Below, one piece after another: positions 1-10,879 of a stretch of DNA of 64,000 nt. Location: the NCBI GenBank assembly GCA_021292105.1, contig CM037870.1, positions 28,982,405 to 29,046,404 of the forward strand, in the 5' to 3' direction. The first letter of the stretch is position 1; every line of letters begins with the position of its first letter. The notes beneath the pieces were generated by a model. It did no database searches. It saw only the letters and a list, made by a program, of their open reading frames with translations, and was not told the DNA's origin. The stretch comes from Anadara kagoshimensis (Eukaryota; Mollusca; Bivalvia; Arcoida; Arcidae). A program made the translations under genes and the position numbers.

Positions 1-97
1 GAACGTCTGATACCAAAACCAAATCCGATACCGTCTCTCTGTTACATAGTCTGATAAACATACCGACATCAGGCTTTCCGATGAATTGATTTTCATC

Positions 98-305
98 AAC
101 TAAAAATCCTCAAAAGCTAAGATAAACTCCCTCATGGAAAGTATTTCCATAGCTAAATTTGGTTAAATATATTTTGGTCCTTTGGATATTTTTCCAACCT
201 CTTTTGGTTCCATAATTTTTGTCTAAGCACTACTGATGAGGAATTGTATTCGAAAACGGCTGTCAGTGCTGTAAAATTATAACTGGTATAATATGCAGTT
301 ATAAC
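98..305 (+). repeat. Repeat B, copy 1 (family reference)
   Basis: A ~190-250-base dispersed element recognised by CTCATGCAAAGTAT-like, TTTGGTCCAAGCACTACTGA-like and CGGCCGTCTAGTGCTGTAAA-like blocks in fixed order. It has no long terminal inverted repeat, no clear Pol III boxes and no coding frame. The family has at least seven copies here, in both orientations. Confidence 0.6.
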
Positions 306-634
306 CATTTATTTAGGGAATTGGAATTATCGGGTGAAATAGTTTACAGAGAGTGAAAATGTACCGTATAAACTTTTCCTGAAATCATATTCATTAGTTC
401 TTGAAAACTAGGGGGGCATCTTTACCGTTGAATCTCTGATGATAGCCGGCATAATAACGACGTTTGGAAAAAACTATTTCCTAGACAACGCCCTCCAATC
501 TACTATAACACAAGTATCTATTGTTATTATTCCATATATGTTCTTGTGACGGCGCAATATACCGAGAAACAAACGTCAATCCGAAGATATTGGTGTATGT
601 CTAGCCAGATTTAATGGGCTTATAATTTAAAAAT

Positions 635-835
635 CAATCTTACTAATTCATGTCTGAATCACAATTCAGAAGCAAAGTAAAAACTAAAAATTAGGTTAAA
701 CATGTAAACTTCCAACAGGGAAGTTAGGCCAGGTGCTCTGGAAAGGTAAGCCCCTCCTGTTTGGCTAGCTGCACCCGTCACGTCTGTAATCGAAATTGAG
801 GAAAGAACATGGAACTATGGGACGCAAAATATATC
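635..835 (-). mobile_element. RT-element tail copy
   Basis: Tail only. Starts CTTACTAATTCATGTCTGAA and reaches the GGAACATGGAACTATGGGAC segment just past the stop codon of the element's ORF. Confidence 0.65.
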
Positions 836-1064
836 CTTATACACTCTTATGTGTACTGTCTGACCCCTTTTGTTTAACTAGCAGTCTGAATGAAAAAAAA
901 AATCTTTATCATACGTTTTTGTTTCATACTATTTTGAGTTTAATACTATGTTTTTGTCAAAACTGTCGAGTACAGAAATGTTATTCAGGTGAAATTTCTT
1001 CTATTGCATTATTTACTTATTAAGCTACCTTTAACGTGTTAAGTATCCAAAAACAAACATATCA

Positions 1065-1335
1065 ATTTATGTCCAATCACAATCCAGAAGCAAAGTAAAA
1101 TTTTGAAACTGACAAATTGGGTAAAACACGTGCTCAAGAAGATAAACACCTCCTGACCAGCGATTACACCCGCCATATGTGTCATCAAAATTGAGTGAAC
1201 GGAACATGAAGCTATGGTAAGTCAAATATATCCAGGCAATTCTGGACACAGAGACATCATACTTATCAAAAACACCATGATGGCGAACATAAAGCTCTTC
1301 GAGGAAACAAGCTCTAACCATTACAATGTTTAGCA
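1065..1335 (-). mobile_element. RT-element tail copy with C-terminal codons
   Basis: The minus strand includes HHGVFDKYDVSVSRIAW before the tail; ~40 bases of the tail centre are missing. Confidence 0.7.
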
Positions 1336-1516
1336 CTTACCAAGGTCTATCAAGAGTGGACACATATTTAAGTTTTACACATAGTTGTTGTTGTTGTTGT
1401 TCTGTATTGTGTACATAGGCTTTAACCCCACACTGCCATGTACAGGCGAAATATCTTCTATTACATTGCTTACTTACGAAGCTACTTCAAACGTGTTGTT
1501 TTAGAACTATTACATG

Positions 1517-1895
1517 AATTTTGATTACCCACATGGCGGCTGTAGCTAACGTAACTGAACAAAGGGTGCGTATCCTTCCGGAGCACCCGGTCACATTTCT
1601 GTAGTGGACATTAACGTGTTTAACCTAATTTGCTACTAAATAAAATAAATGTGAAATTCTTCAAAACTAAGGTATACTCGCTCATGCAAAGTATCTTCTA
1701 AATTTGGTAAAACTATTTAAGACCTTTTGGTATCTTTTAAATTTTGGTTTCACAATTTTGGTCCGAGCACTACTGATAAGAAATATTCCGCAACGGCCGT
1801 CTAGTGCTGTAAAATTAAAAATGTTATAATATGTAAGTCTTTACTTTGTTTATAGATTGTGATTCGGACATGGATTAGTATGTTTGTTTTTTTAT
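1517..1895 (+). mobile_element. RT-element tail split by repeat B
   Basis: The tail begins at 1517 (TTGATTACCCACATGGCGG), is interrupted near 1635 by repeat B, and resumes at ~1828 through GATTAGTATGTTTGTTTTTT. It is a nested insertion. Confidence 0.6.
1640..1827 (+). repeat. Repeat B, inserted in an RT tail
   Basis: Carries ACTAAGGTATACTCGCTCAT and the CGGCCGTCTAGTGCTG block; nested in the tail at 1517-1895. Confidence 0.6.
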
Positions 1896-2739
1896 GATTA
1901 TCTTAAACGCGTTTTAAGAACTACTTCACTGTTTACTTATGTAGTCACCTTTTACGTGTTGTTTAGCACTAACCAAGGTCTTTCAAGAGTGAGCACAGTG
2001 TGGAGTTTTTACACATAGTTGTTGTTGTTGTTGTTATTATTCTGAATTGCGTATATATACCCTACCTCACACAACGATTGTTTATATTGAAGATAATCAG
2101 TTGTCCTCAAGATGAATTCCACTTAGACATGACAACACATGTAAATCGCAGCACGACATCTTCTAGTGTTTGTTTCTTCTTTCTTTACTTGATCCTTGTA
2201 CTTTGTAATAGCGTGTGTTAAGAGAAAGAGAAGGCAAAACATTAATATTTTGAACGGGTACAGATCAACAATTAATTTACGTACTTGAGTTAAGTAGTTG
2301 CTAAAAATCCTGATTTCAATACAATCCATGCATTATCCCCTCATTAATACACAAACATATTTTGGTTGTTTTTGAAATTCATTTGACCTAATGATGACGG
2401 TACATTTTACTATTAACGTAAATGCATGAGGGGTACGAAGGAGGGTAATTAAAAGTCCGAGATGGGTTAAAAGTTTTCATTTACGTCATTTTCTTCAAAT
2501 TTTGGTTATACTGAAAGGCTTATAACTTTTCAGTTTAATAAATTGAAATTGTTCTACTTTCCAGAACAACTCTGTAATCGTTTTTGTTTTGCAACCTTAG
2601 ACAAAGACTAGGTAATATTTATTAATAATTAAGAAAGGTATTTTTCTATGCATATAAACTATGCTTCAAAATAGAAGCACTGTTCTCTTATAATATTTAA
2701 GTTTTGAATCGACTTGTGCAATTTGATTAGATTTGACGC

Positions 2740-2925
2740 CCCATAGTTACATGTTCCTTTCACAAAATTTTGATTACACACGTGGTGGGTGCTTACCCTT
2801 CCGGAGCATCCGGTCGCACTTCCCTGGTCTAAGTTCACGTGTCTAACCTAACTTGTCAGTTCCAAAGTTTTTACTTTGCTTCTGGAATGTGATTCGCACA
2901 TTGATTAGTATGTTTGTTTGTGATT
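2740..2925 (+). mobile_element. RT-element tail copy
   Basis: Complete tail from the post-stop CCCCATAGTTACATGTTCC to GATTAGTATGTTTGTTTGTG. Confidence 0.65.
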
Positions 2926-3339
2926 TAGATAATTTAGACTCTGAGTATAATATTAACTAAATAACATTTATAGTCAGGGGCAGATCTAAAAAAGAAGCCT
3001 CTTAATTGACCCCCCTAAACTTTTTTGTTAAAAGCAGGAAACATGGTGGATCTTATTGTCCTATATGTACTTAGGGAGGCAAGGTATGTTTCCACCTTGA
3101 CTTTTTCCGTTTAATAAAAATATGTCTGCCAATCCAAAATGGCAGATGATAGCCGGTATAATAACGACGTTTAGGAAAAAAAGTTTTTAGACGACGCCCT
3201 TCAATCTACTATTGCATACGTTTTTATTGTTATAATTTTATATAATAGGTTCTGGTGACGACGTCGAATTACCAAGGAATGAACGTCAATCCAATAACAT
3301 TGGTGTATGTATAGCCAGATTTGATTGGCTTATAATTAA

Positions 3340-3600
3340 AAAAACAATCCTACTAATTCATGTCAGAATCACAATTCAGGAGCAAAGTAAAAACTACAAA
3401 ATTAGGTTAAACATGTGAAATTCCAACAGAGAAGTTAGGCCAGATGCTCTGGAAAGGTAAGCACCTCCTGTTTAGCTAGCTGCACCAGTCACGTCTGTTA
3501 TCGAAATTGAGCGAAAGAACATGGAACTATGGGACGTAAAATATATCCAGGACATTCCTTAACACAGAGACATCATACATAGTAACAATCGCTTCATGAT
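3340..3600 (-). mobile_element. RT-element tail copy (duplicate of 635-835)
   Basis: Unit-2 counterpart of the copy at 635-835; extends slightly further upstream into the C-terminal codons. Confidence 0.65.
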
Positions 3601-3894
3601 GCGATTACTAATTTCATTATTGCTTTATCGGGACCTTTTATACAACCATAAACTCTTCGAACAATAGCGCAAAAGGTTTTGTTACACTCTTATGTGTACT
3701 GTCTGACCCCTTTTGTATAATCAGTGGTTTGAATAAAAAATTATTCTTTATTATACGTTTTTGTTTCATACTATTTTGAGTTTAATATTATGTTTTTGCC
3801 AAAACTGCCAAGTACAGAAATGTTGTGTTTTGGATACTTAACACGTTAAAGGTAGCTTCATAAATAAATAATGCAATAGAAGAAATTTCACCTG

Positions 3895-4150
3895 AATAAC
3901 ATACCAATTTATGTCCAATCATAATCCAGAAGCGAGGTAAAATGTCGAAACTGACAAATTAGTGCTCAAGAAGGTAAATACCTCCTCTTCAGCAATTGTG
4001 TGATCATTATTGAGTGAAAGGAACTTGGAGCTATGGGAAGTCAAATGTATCCAGGGCAATCATGAGACACAGAGACATCATACTTTTTAAAAACACCATG
4101 ATGGCGGACATAAAGCTCTTCGAGGAAACAAGCTCTACCTATTACAATGT
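3895..4150 (-). mobile_element. RT-element tail copy (duplicate of 1065-1335)
   Basis: Same internal deletion as its unit-1 counterpart, so the deletion predates the tandem duplication. Confidence 0.65.
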
Positions 4151-4329
4151 TTAGCACTAACCAAGGTCTATCAAGAGTGGACACAGAGTTAAGTTTTTAC
4201 ACATAGTTGTTGTTGTTGTTGTTGTTCTGTATTGTGTACATAAGTTTTAACCTCAAACTGCCAAGTACAGGCAAAATATCTTCTCTGTTACATTGCTTAC
4301 TTACGAAGCTACTTTATACGTGTTGTTTT

Positions 4330-4715
4330 AAAACTATTACATGAATTTTGATTACACACGCGGCGGCTGTAGCTAACTGAACAGGAGGTGCTTATCCTTC
4401 CGGAACACCCGGTCTCACTTCCCTGGTGGACACTCACGTTTTTAACTTATTTGCTACGAGATAAAATGTGAAATTCTTCAAAACTAAGGTATACCCGCTC
4501 ATGCAAAGTATTCCCTTAGCTAAAATATATTTTTGACATTTGGGTATCTTTTCAACATCTTGAATAAAAATTTGTTTTCACAATTTTGGTCCAAGCACTA
4601 CTGATAAGAAATTGTATTCCGAAACGGCCGTCTAGTGCTGTAAAATTAAAACTGTTATAATATGTAAGTCTTTAATTTGCTTATAGATTTTGATTCGGAC
4701 ATGGATTAGTATGTT
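4330..4715 (+). mobile_element. RT-element tail split by repeat B (duplicate of 1517-1895)
   Basis: The same nested arrangement as in unit 1, so repeat B inserted before the tandem duplication. Confidence 0.6.
4460..4672 (+). repeat. Repeat B (duplicate of 1640-1827)
   Basis: Unit-2 counterpart; includes CGAAACGGCCGTCTAGTGCT. Confidence 0.6.
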
Positions 4716-5649
4716 TGTTTTTTATGATTATCTTAAACGTGTTTTTAAAAACAACTTCATTGTTTACTTATGTAGTCACCTTTTACGTGTTGTTTAGCAC
4801 TAACCAAGGTCTTTCAAGAGTGGGCACAGTGTGGAGTTTTTACACATAGTTGTTGTTGTTATTGTTCTGAATTGCGTATATTTATCCTACCTCACACAAC
4901 GATTGTTTATGTGGAAGATAATCAATTGTCCTCAAGATGCATTCCACTTAGGCATCACAACACATGTAAATCGCAGCATGACTTCTTCTAGTATTTGTTT
5001 ATTCTTTCTTTACTTTATCCTTGTACTTTATAATTGCGTGTGTTAAGAGAAAGAGAGGGCAAAACATTAATATTTTGTAGAATTTTTGAACGGGTACGGA
5101 TCAACAATTAATTTACGTACTTAATTGAGTTAAGTGGTTGCTAAAAATCCTGATTTCAATGCAATCCATGCATTATCCCCCATTGATACACAAACATATT
5201 TTGGTTGTTTTTGAAATTCGTTTGACGTAATGATAACGGTACATTTTACTATTAACGTATTTGCATGAGGGTACGAGGGAGGGTAATTAAAAGTCCAAGA
5301 TGGGTTAAAAGTTTTCATTTACGTCATTTTCTTTTTTCAAATTTTGGTTATACTGAAAGGCTTATAACTTTTCAGTTTAATAAATCGATTTAAACCATTC
5401 AAATCACACTGAAATCAATCTTATTATTCAGTCGCCACTATGTCGCTCTAACTTATTCAAGTAAAACTTATTCTACTTTCCAGAACAACTCTGTAATCGT
5501 TTGCGTTTTGCAACCTTAGACAAAGACTAGGTAATATTTAGTAATAATTAAGATATTTTTCTATGCATATAAACTATGCTTCAAAATAGAAGCACTGTTC
5601 TCTTTATAATATTTAAGTTTTGAATCGACTTGTGCAATTTGATTAGATT

Positions 5650-5860
5650 TGACACCCCATAGTTACATGTCCCTTTCACAAAATTTTGATTACACACGTG
5701 GTGGGTGTAGCTAGCTAAACAGGAGGTACTTACCCTTCCGGAGCATCCGGCCGCACTTCCCTGGTCCAAGTTCACGTGTCTAACCTAACTTGTCAGTTCC
5801 AAAGTTTTTACTTTGCTTCTGGAATGTGATTCGCACATTGATTAGTATGTTTGTTTGTGA
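5650..5860 (+). mobile_element. RT-element tail copy (duplicate of 2740-2925)
   Basis: It retains the GTAGCTAGCTAAACAGGAGG segment that its unit-1 counterpart lacks, so that copy lost ~24 bases after duplication. Confidence 0.65.
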
Positions 5861-6839
5861 TTAGATAATTTGGACTCTGAGTATAATATTAACTAAATAA
5901 CATTTATAGTCAGGGGCAGATCTAAAAAAGAAGCCTCTTAATTGACCCCCCTAAACTTTTTTGTTAAAAGCAAGAAACATGGTGGATCTTATTGCCCTAT
6001 ATGTACTTAGGGAGGCAAGGTATGTTTCCACCTTGACTTTTTTCCGTTTAATGAAAATATGGCTGCCAATCCAAAATGGCCGCCAAAAAAGATCATTTAA
6101 GTATATAAATTCAATTTCAAATCAATCACTTAACCTTTTTACTTGAAATTTGGTATTTGATTAATTAAATATTTATACTAATTTTCCATGAATAAACATT
6201 GGTTGTAAAATTTAATATGGCCGCCATTTTCAAGATATCCGACTTATAATCATTGTGTTGCATTTTTAAATAAAATACAACAAAGGATGTCATTATATTT
6301 TGACATAAAACCAATGTATTGTATTCAATATATATTTACTTAGTTAGACTTGGTATGTTTACATACAAATAACATCTACGTAGTTTTAATGTCAATGAAT
6401 TGTATTTCTAAAGCGTTTTATCACAATTTGAATCCATTCCAGCAAAGTGTATAACACTACTAGAAAAAAGACTTTGAGCAAAACTGTTTCTTCAACATTC
6501 TGTAAACATTTAATACTAAAAGTGATGGTTTATTAAATTTGCAATTCTTTTACAAAAACAATAAGCCATAATATAAATATCTAGTTGCGAACAGGCTCTT
6601 GTTATTATGTTAAACACCATACGAAAACAAAAATACACTGAAGATATAATCAACAAAATGTCGAAAGCTATTGATATTAACATATTATGTGATGTGGTTG
6701 CCAATAAAGTTTTCCAAGAAACAGTGGGTATACTATTGGGCACAAATGGAGTTGACATCACTTGTTTATTCCGTTATTATTAGAATATGTTTTTGATTAT
6801 TCAGATAAAGTAGGATTTCTGCAGAACTTTTTTAAAGCT

Positions 6840-7430
6840 GTCGGCAAATTATTCAACTCCACGTGCATATGTATATAAATGACATTTTGCCTCTTAATAA
6901 TCCTGTATTGGAGACAATGAATGCCATCTATCATGCTGAGACACAATATACGACTGATTATTGCTTCATACATGGTCTTATACCTTGGAAGCTATATGAC
7001 AAACGTAGTGATTTCAATTTTTCTATTTACAAACTGTCTCTTCTATGCTGCAATAAACCCGCTTCTCCTGCTTATAGTGTAAATGTTATCCAATAAATAT
7101 GCTATGGTAGAGCATGTTGCAACTACGGGGACTTTATACAACGAAGCAAAGTTAAAAGGACTTTCAAAAAGTTAAGTTATATGGTCGTCATCACAATATT
7201 GTTGATAAACACGATGCCTCTGTGTCCAAGGTTTTATGGATATATATGACATTGCATAGTTCCATTTTCCTTTCATTACAAATTTAATTAATTCTACACG
7301 TTGCAGATATAGCATGATGTGCATACCCTTCCAAAGCACCCGAGTTGACGTGTTTAATTCAATCTGCCAATTAATACTTTGTTAAATAGATTGTGATTTG
7401 AACATGGACATGTATATTTGTTTTTGATTC
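6840..7430 (+). pseudogene. Reverse-transcriptase element remnant, longest plus-strand copy (family reference)
   Basis: A decayed retroelement 3' region. 6863-7096 reads YINDILPLNN (a degenerate YxDD palm motif), then LYDKRSDFNFSIYKLSLLC and NKPASPAYSVN, matching the LYDKRDDFNFxIVNFPxxCSN block of reverse transcriptases that are abundant in mollusc and cnidarian genomes. Further on, after frameshifts, GRHHNIVDKHDASVSK marks the protein's C-terminus, followed by the untranslated tail (TTGATTAATTCTACACGTTG to ATGGACATGTATATTTG). This copy ties the short dispersed tails to an RT element. I suspect a Penelope-like element but the class is not certain. Confidence 0.7.
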
Positions 7431-7769
7431 AAATCATAGCTCAGTTTGTGCTAACAGCATAAATAATTTGAAACCAATAAGACTACATTTAGCAAAATGA
7501 CATTATATCTAAAACTTGATTTCCTTTTGTACGATAAAAGGAAATGAAAACTTTCGTCAGATGAGCTTTGCCCAACGTGCCATAAATCATTTGTCAAAAC
7601 AGGTTTTATCCCAGGTCTCATTTGAGATGTTTATCAGTTCTATATGTCACACACTGCCCTTGACCACAAATGACTATCCCACAGCGTACCAGAGTTACGC
7701 GCGCCATTAAGAGAAAATTTATTTTCATTAATAAAGCAAATCAATTATATATGTACATAATTAAAAACA

Positions 7770-8160
7770 ATCATACTAATCCATGTCCATATCAAAGTGG
7801 AAAAGCAACGTAAAAACTTAGAAGTTGGTAAATCAAGTTCAACGTTTGAGCTTCACCAGGGAAGTTATACAGGGGTTCCAGTATTTTTAAGCAGCTTGCT
7901 GTGTTGTATAAAGTTCCCGTAATAGGAACAAGCTCCCCAATAGTGTTTGAAACAAATAAACCATTAAGAGTAGAAACAGGAATATTGCTGCATATAAAAG
8001 GAAAGTTGACAATAGAAAAACTGAAACCATATTGTTTGTCATACAGCTTCAAATGTAGCCTTTCATCTCCAAATTTGTTAAGAAATAGGATGTCATCTTT
8101 ATATCTGTATTTGTAGTTGAATGATTTGTCGAATCTTCTCTCGAAATGTAACAAGTTTCT
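7770..8160 (-). pseudogene. Reverse-transcriptase element remnant, minus strand
   Basis: A 120-codon open stretch reads YRYKDDILFLN (palm motif region), LYDKQYGFSFSIVNFPFICS and NTIGELVPITGTLYNTASC. Internal deletions join the palm directly to the LYDK block. The tail end at 7770-7880 is the family 3' tail. Confidence 0.7.
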
Positions 8161-8245
8161 TCATAAAATGTGTTTCATACGCCTATTGATTTACCGAAAC
8201 TAAGTATTTGTATCTTGGCTCATCACTTTTTGTAAGCGAATGGCA

Positions 8246-8281
8246 ATAGGCTCATCACTTTTTGTAAGCGAATGGCAATAG
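8246..8281. repeat. Second copy of a 32-base direct repeat
   Basis: GGCTCATCACTTTTTGTAAG and the 12 bases after it occur twice back to back (from ~8217 and ~8249). Confidence 0.7.
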
Positions 8282-8364
8282 TAAAATTTAATATTTGTTT
8301 TAGACTTTCGTTTTGAATTTAGAATAATGGAGTATGGTATAAAGTGACGAAAAATCAAAGGCTT

Positions 8365-8379
8365 TTTTTATTTTTATTT

Positions 8380-8410
<31 letters not shown>

Positions 8411-8415
8411 TTATT
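8365..8415. repeat. TTTA microsatellite
   Basis: (TTTA)n with T-rich edges. Confidence 0.9.
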
Positions 8416-8735
8416 TTAGTATTAGAAGTGAGATGTTCAAGTAATTCTTTATTATTCACATTTCTTTAGTAAAGAACAGATTTTATCTAAAAAGGACTAT
8501 CTTTGACGACTAAATTTGACTATTATATAACGGATATATCAGTGTTCTTTAGTCGTCCAAACGATCATTCAGAACAAAATGACGTTTTCTTTTATTGCAT
8601 AATATAAAATGAATGTAAGAAAATTTCACACTGTCAATTGACGTTTAATTACCGATCTAAGAATAGAACAATTGCTATTTATAGAACTGATAGAAGTAAC
8701 ATCTAAGTGATGCGTCATAATCTCCAAAGAAACCA

Positions 8736-9420
8736 ACTAAAAATAAATTCTGTTATATGTAACCATCTTATGCGTTGTGCAAATACACGTGAAAGACCTG
8801 ACTCCTGGGTTCATAAACAAAATAATATGGCGTTTTAAACATGTATTCTGTCGTAACGTTTCCTTATTTCCGTTCTTTTCCAATATTGTTTCCACATATG
8901 AAACTGAAAATAAATTCTGTAATATGTAACCATCTTATGTGTTGTGCAAATACACGTGAAAGACCTGACTTCTGGGTTCAGAAACAAAATAATATATGGC
9001 GTCTTAAACATGTATTCTGTCGTAACGTTTCCTTGTTTCCGCTCTTTCCAATGTCGTTTCCTTATTTGAAACTGAAAATAAATTCTGAAATATGTAACCT
9101 TCTTGTGTGTTGCGCATATACACGTTAAAGACCCGACTCCTGTTTTATAAACATAATTATATATGGCGTTTTAAACAAGCATTCTGCCGTAACGTTTTCT
9201 TATTTCCGTTCTTTTCCAATAGTTTTTTTTTTTAATGAAACTGAAAATAAATTCTTTAATATGTAACCTTCTTATGTGTTGTGCAAATACACGTGCAATA
9301 CCCAACTCGTGTTTCATAAACATTACAATCAATTTATGGCGTCTCATGTATTTTACAGTATTTCCCCCTTGTTTCCGTTCTTTTTCGATATTGTTTCCTC
9401 ATTTGTACATGATTCTATGT
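8736..9420. repeat. ~168-bp tandem repeat, about 4 copies
   Basis: AAATAAATTC recurs at 8741, 8908, 9076 and 9245, giving periods of 167, 168 and 169. Each unit also carries GTGTTGTGCAAATACACGTG-like and TCGTAACGTTTCCTT-like blocks. Oyster satellites of about this length are known; homology is untested. Confidence 0.85.
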
Positions 9421-9779
9421 GGGCTCTCCATAATTATGTAAAATATTCTATAAAGGACACAGTTTAAGGATACCAGGTCATTATCATGCTGATATATCTT
9501 TGAAACACATAGGTATATTATTTTCTGCGCGTTCCTTTTTTATTTTTGTTTTATACAATTTTTTAATTTCAGGACCAATAAGAGCAAAAATGAATAAATT
9601 TTAATAGATCCTTAACTTTTTCGTTATTATGCACATTGTTTAACAAAAGGCCAGTTTTTTTCTCTGGACACTCCGATTTCCTCTGCCATCGCAGAACTAA
9701 CCGCCTCGATATAAGTGAAAGAATCGTGACTGGAGCGTAGAACTATTTTACTTAACTCCATTCAATAAAGAATAAGAAT

Positions 9780-10190
9780 AAAAAACAAACATGTCCGAAT
9801 CACAATCCAGATGCAAAGTAAACACTTTGGAACTGACAAGTAAGGTTAGACACGTGAACTTCCACCAGGGAAGTGAGGCAGGGTGCTCCGGAAGGGTAAG
9901 CACCTCCTGTTTAGCTAGCTACGCCCGCCACGTGTGTAATCAAAATTGTGTGATAGGAACATGGAACTATGGAGCGTCAAATATATCCAGGGCAATCCTG
10001 GACACAGAGACATCAGACTTATCAACCATAACGTGATAACGGCCTTAAGACTTTTTGAGGGCCTTGATAAGCCTAGGCTTGCAATATCCCCGAGTCAATA
10101 ATTTATTTACAAGCAGCCTACTTTGTTGTATAAAGTCCCTGTAGTGGGAACAGGCTCGTCCATAGCGTAATAATTTGGGAACTACCAAAT
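9780..10190 (-). mobile_element. RT-element 3' end, well preserved
   Basis: Reading the minus strand: a VPTTGTLYNK-like piece, then LIKALKKFYGRHH-like codons (frame broken), VDKSDVSVSRIALDIFDAP and TAG, then the ~200-base tail ending in AACATGTTTGTTTTTTATTC. It shows most clearly that coding sequence and tail are one element. Confidence 0.75.
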
Positions 10191-10194
10191 TTTA

Positions 10195-10625
10195 ATAATC
10201 AAAAACAAACATACCGATCCAGGTTCAAAGTACAATCCACAAAGCAAATTGAAAACTGGCAAATGTAGCTAAACATTTGAACTTCCACAAATACAAGGAA
10301 GTGAGTCCGGGTTTTCATAACATGTCATAAACATACTAATTCATGCCTGAATCATAATTCAAAAGCAAGTATAAACTTTTAAACTGACAAGTTAGGTTAA
10401 ACACGTGAACTTCCACCAGGGAAGTGAGACCAGGTGCTCCTAACTGGATACCGTTCTTTTGTTTTATCCTATGCCAGGTTTATAAAAAAACAACACCAAC
10501 AAACATACTATGTCCAAATCACAATCCACAAGCAAAGTAAAAACTTTGAAACTGGCAAATTAAGTAAAAAACGTTTACTTCTACGAGGGAAGTGAGACAG
10601 GGTAATAATTTGGAAGGTTACCAAT
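10195..10625 (-). mobile_element. Three consecutive RT-element tail fragments
   Basis: Three tail starts in a row, at ~10203, ~10328 and ~10495 (each ACAAACATAC- or AAACATACTA-like), each keeping ~100-130 bases. The first (CATACCGATCCAGGTTCAAA) is the variant closest to the 46-bp satellite further on. Confidence 0.6.
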
Positions 10626-10739
10626 GGCGTCAAAGTGTTTACAAAGGGGATTATTTCTATATTCAATATGAATATGCAGGCGCCTCATTTCTATTATTAA
10701 ATATAAAACAAACTTTCTTTATATTTTTTTTAAATTGAT

Positions 10740-10745
10740 TTTATT
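10740..10745 (-). promoter_or_regulatory. Candidate poly(A) signal of the ANKRD34-like gene
   Basis: AATAAA on the minus strand 135 bases past the stop codon, the first canonical hexamer downstream. In AT-rich DNA a chance match is possible. Confidence 0.45.
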
Positions 10746-10879
10746 TCATTTTATACAACAATAGCATAATATTATGTTTAACAGAAGTTTATAAAGAAAA
10801 ATACATTTAAATATGAACATAACACTATATATATATCTCATTGTACATGACAACATTTGTAAATTTCAAAAAAACTGTT

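Larger units (their letters stand above)
438..3144. repeat. Tandem duplication, unit 1
   Basis: This block and the next align end to end in direct orientation: both begin GATGATAGCCGG, both contain the same nested order of reverse-transcriptase-tail and repeat-B copies, and both run to the ATCCAAAATGGC motif. The offset between matching points is 2707 at the start and ~2936 near the end, so indels have accumulated. There is no gene inside; short frames at 2000-2221 and its counterpart start with GTG only. Confidence 0.8.
3145..6078. repeat. Tandem duplication, unit 2
   Basis: Second unit, joined directly to the first at AAAATGGCA|GATGATAG. It is longer mainly through small insertions, for example near 5390-5470. 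Confidence 0.8.

Noticed and set aside
2000-2221. 73-codon frame, duplicated at 4831-5046, as a small conserved gene
   Set aside because: Both begin with GTG, not ATG, lie in repeat debris and differ as the flanking DNA does; similarity is explained by the tandem duplication.
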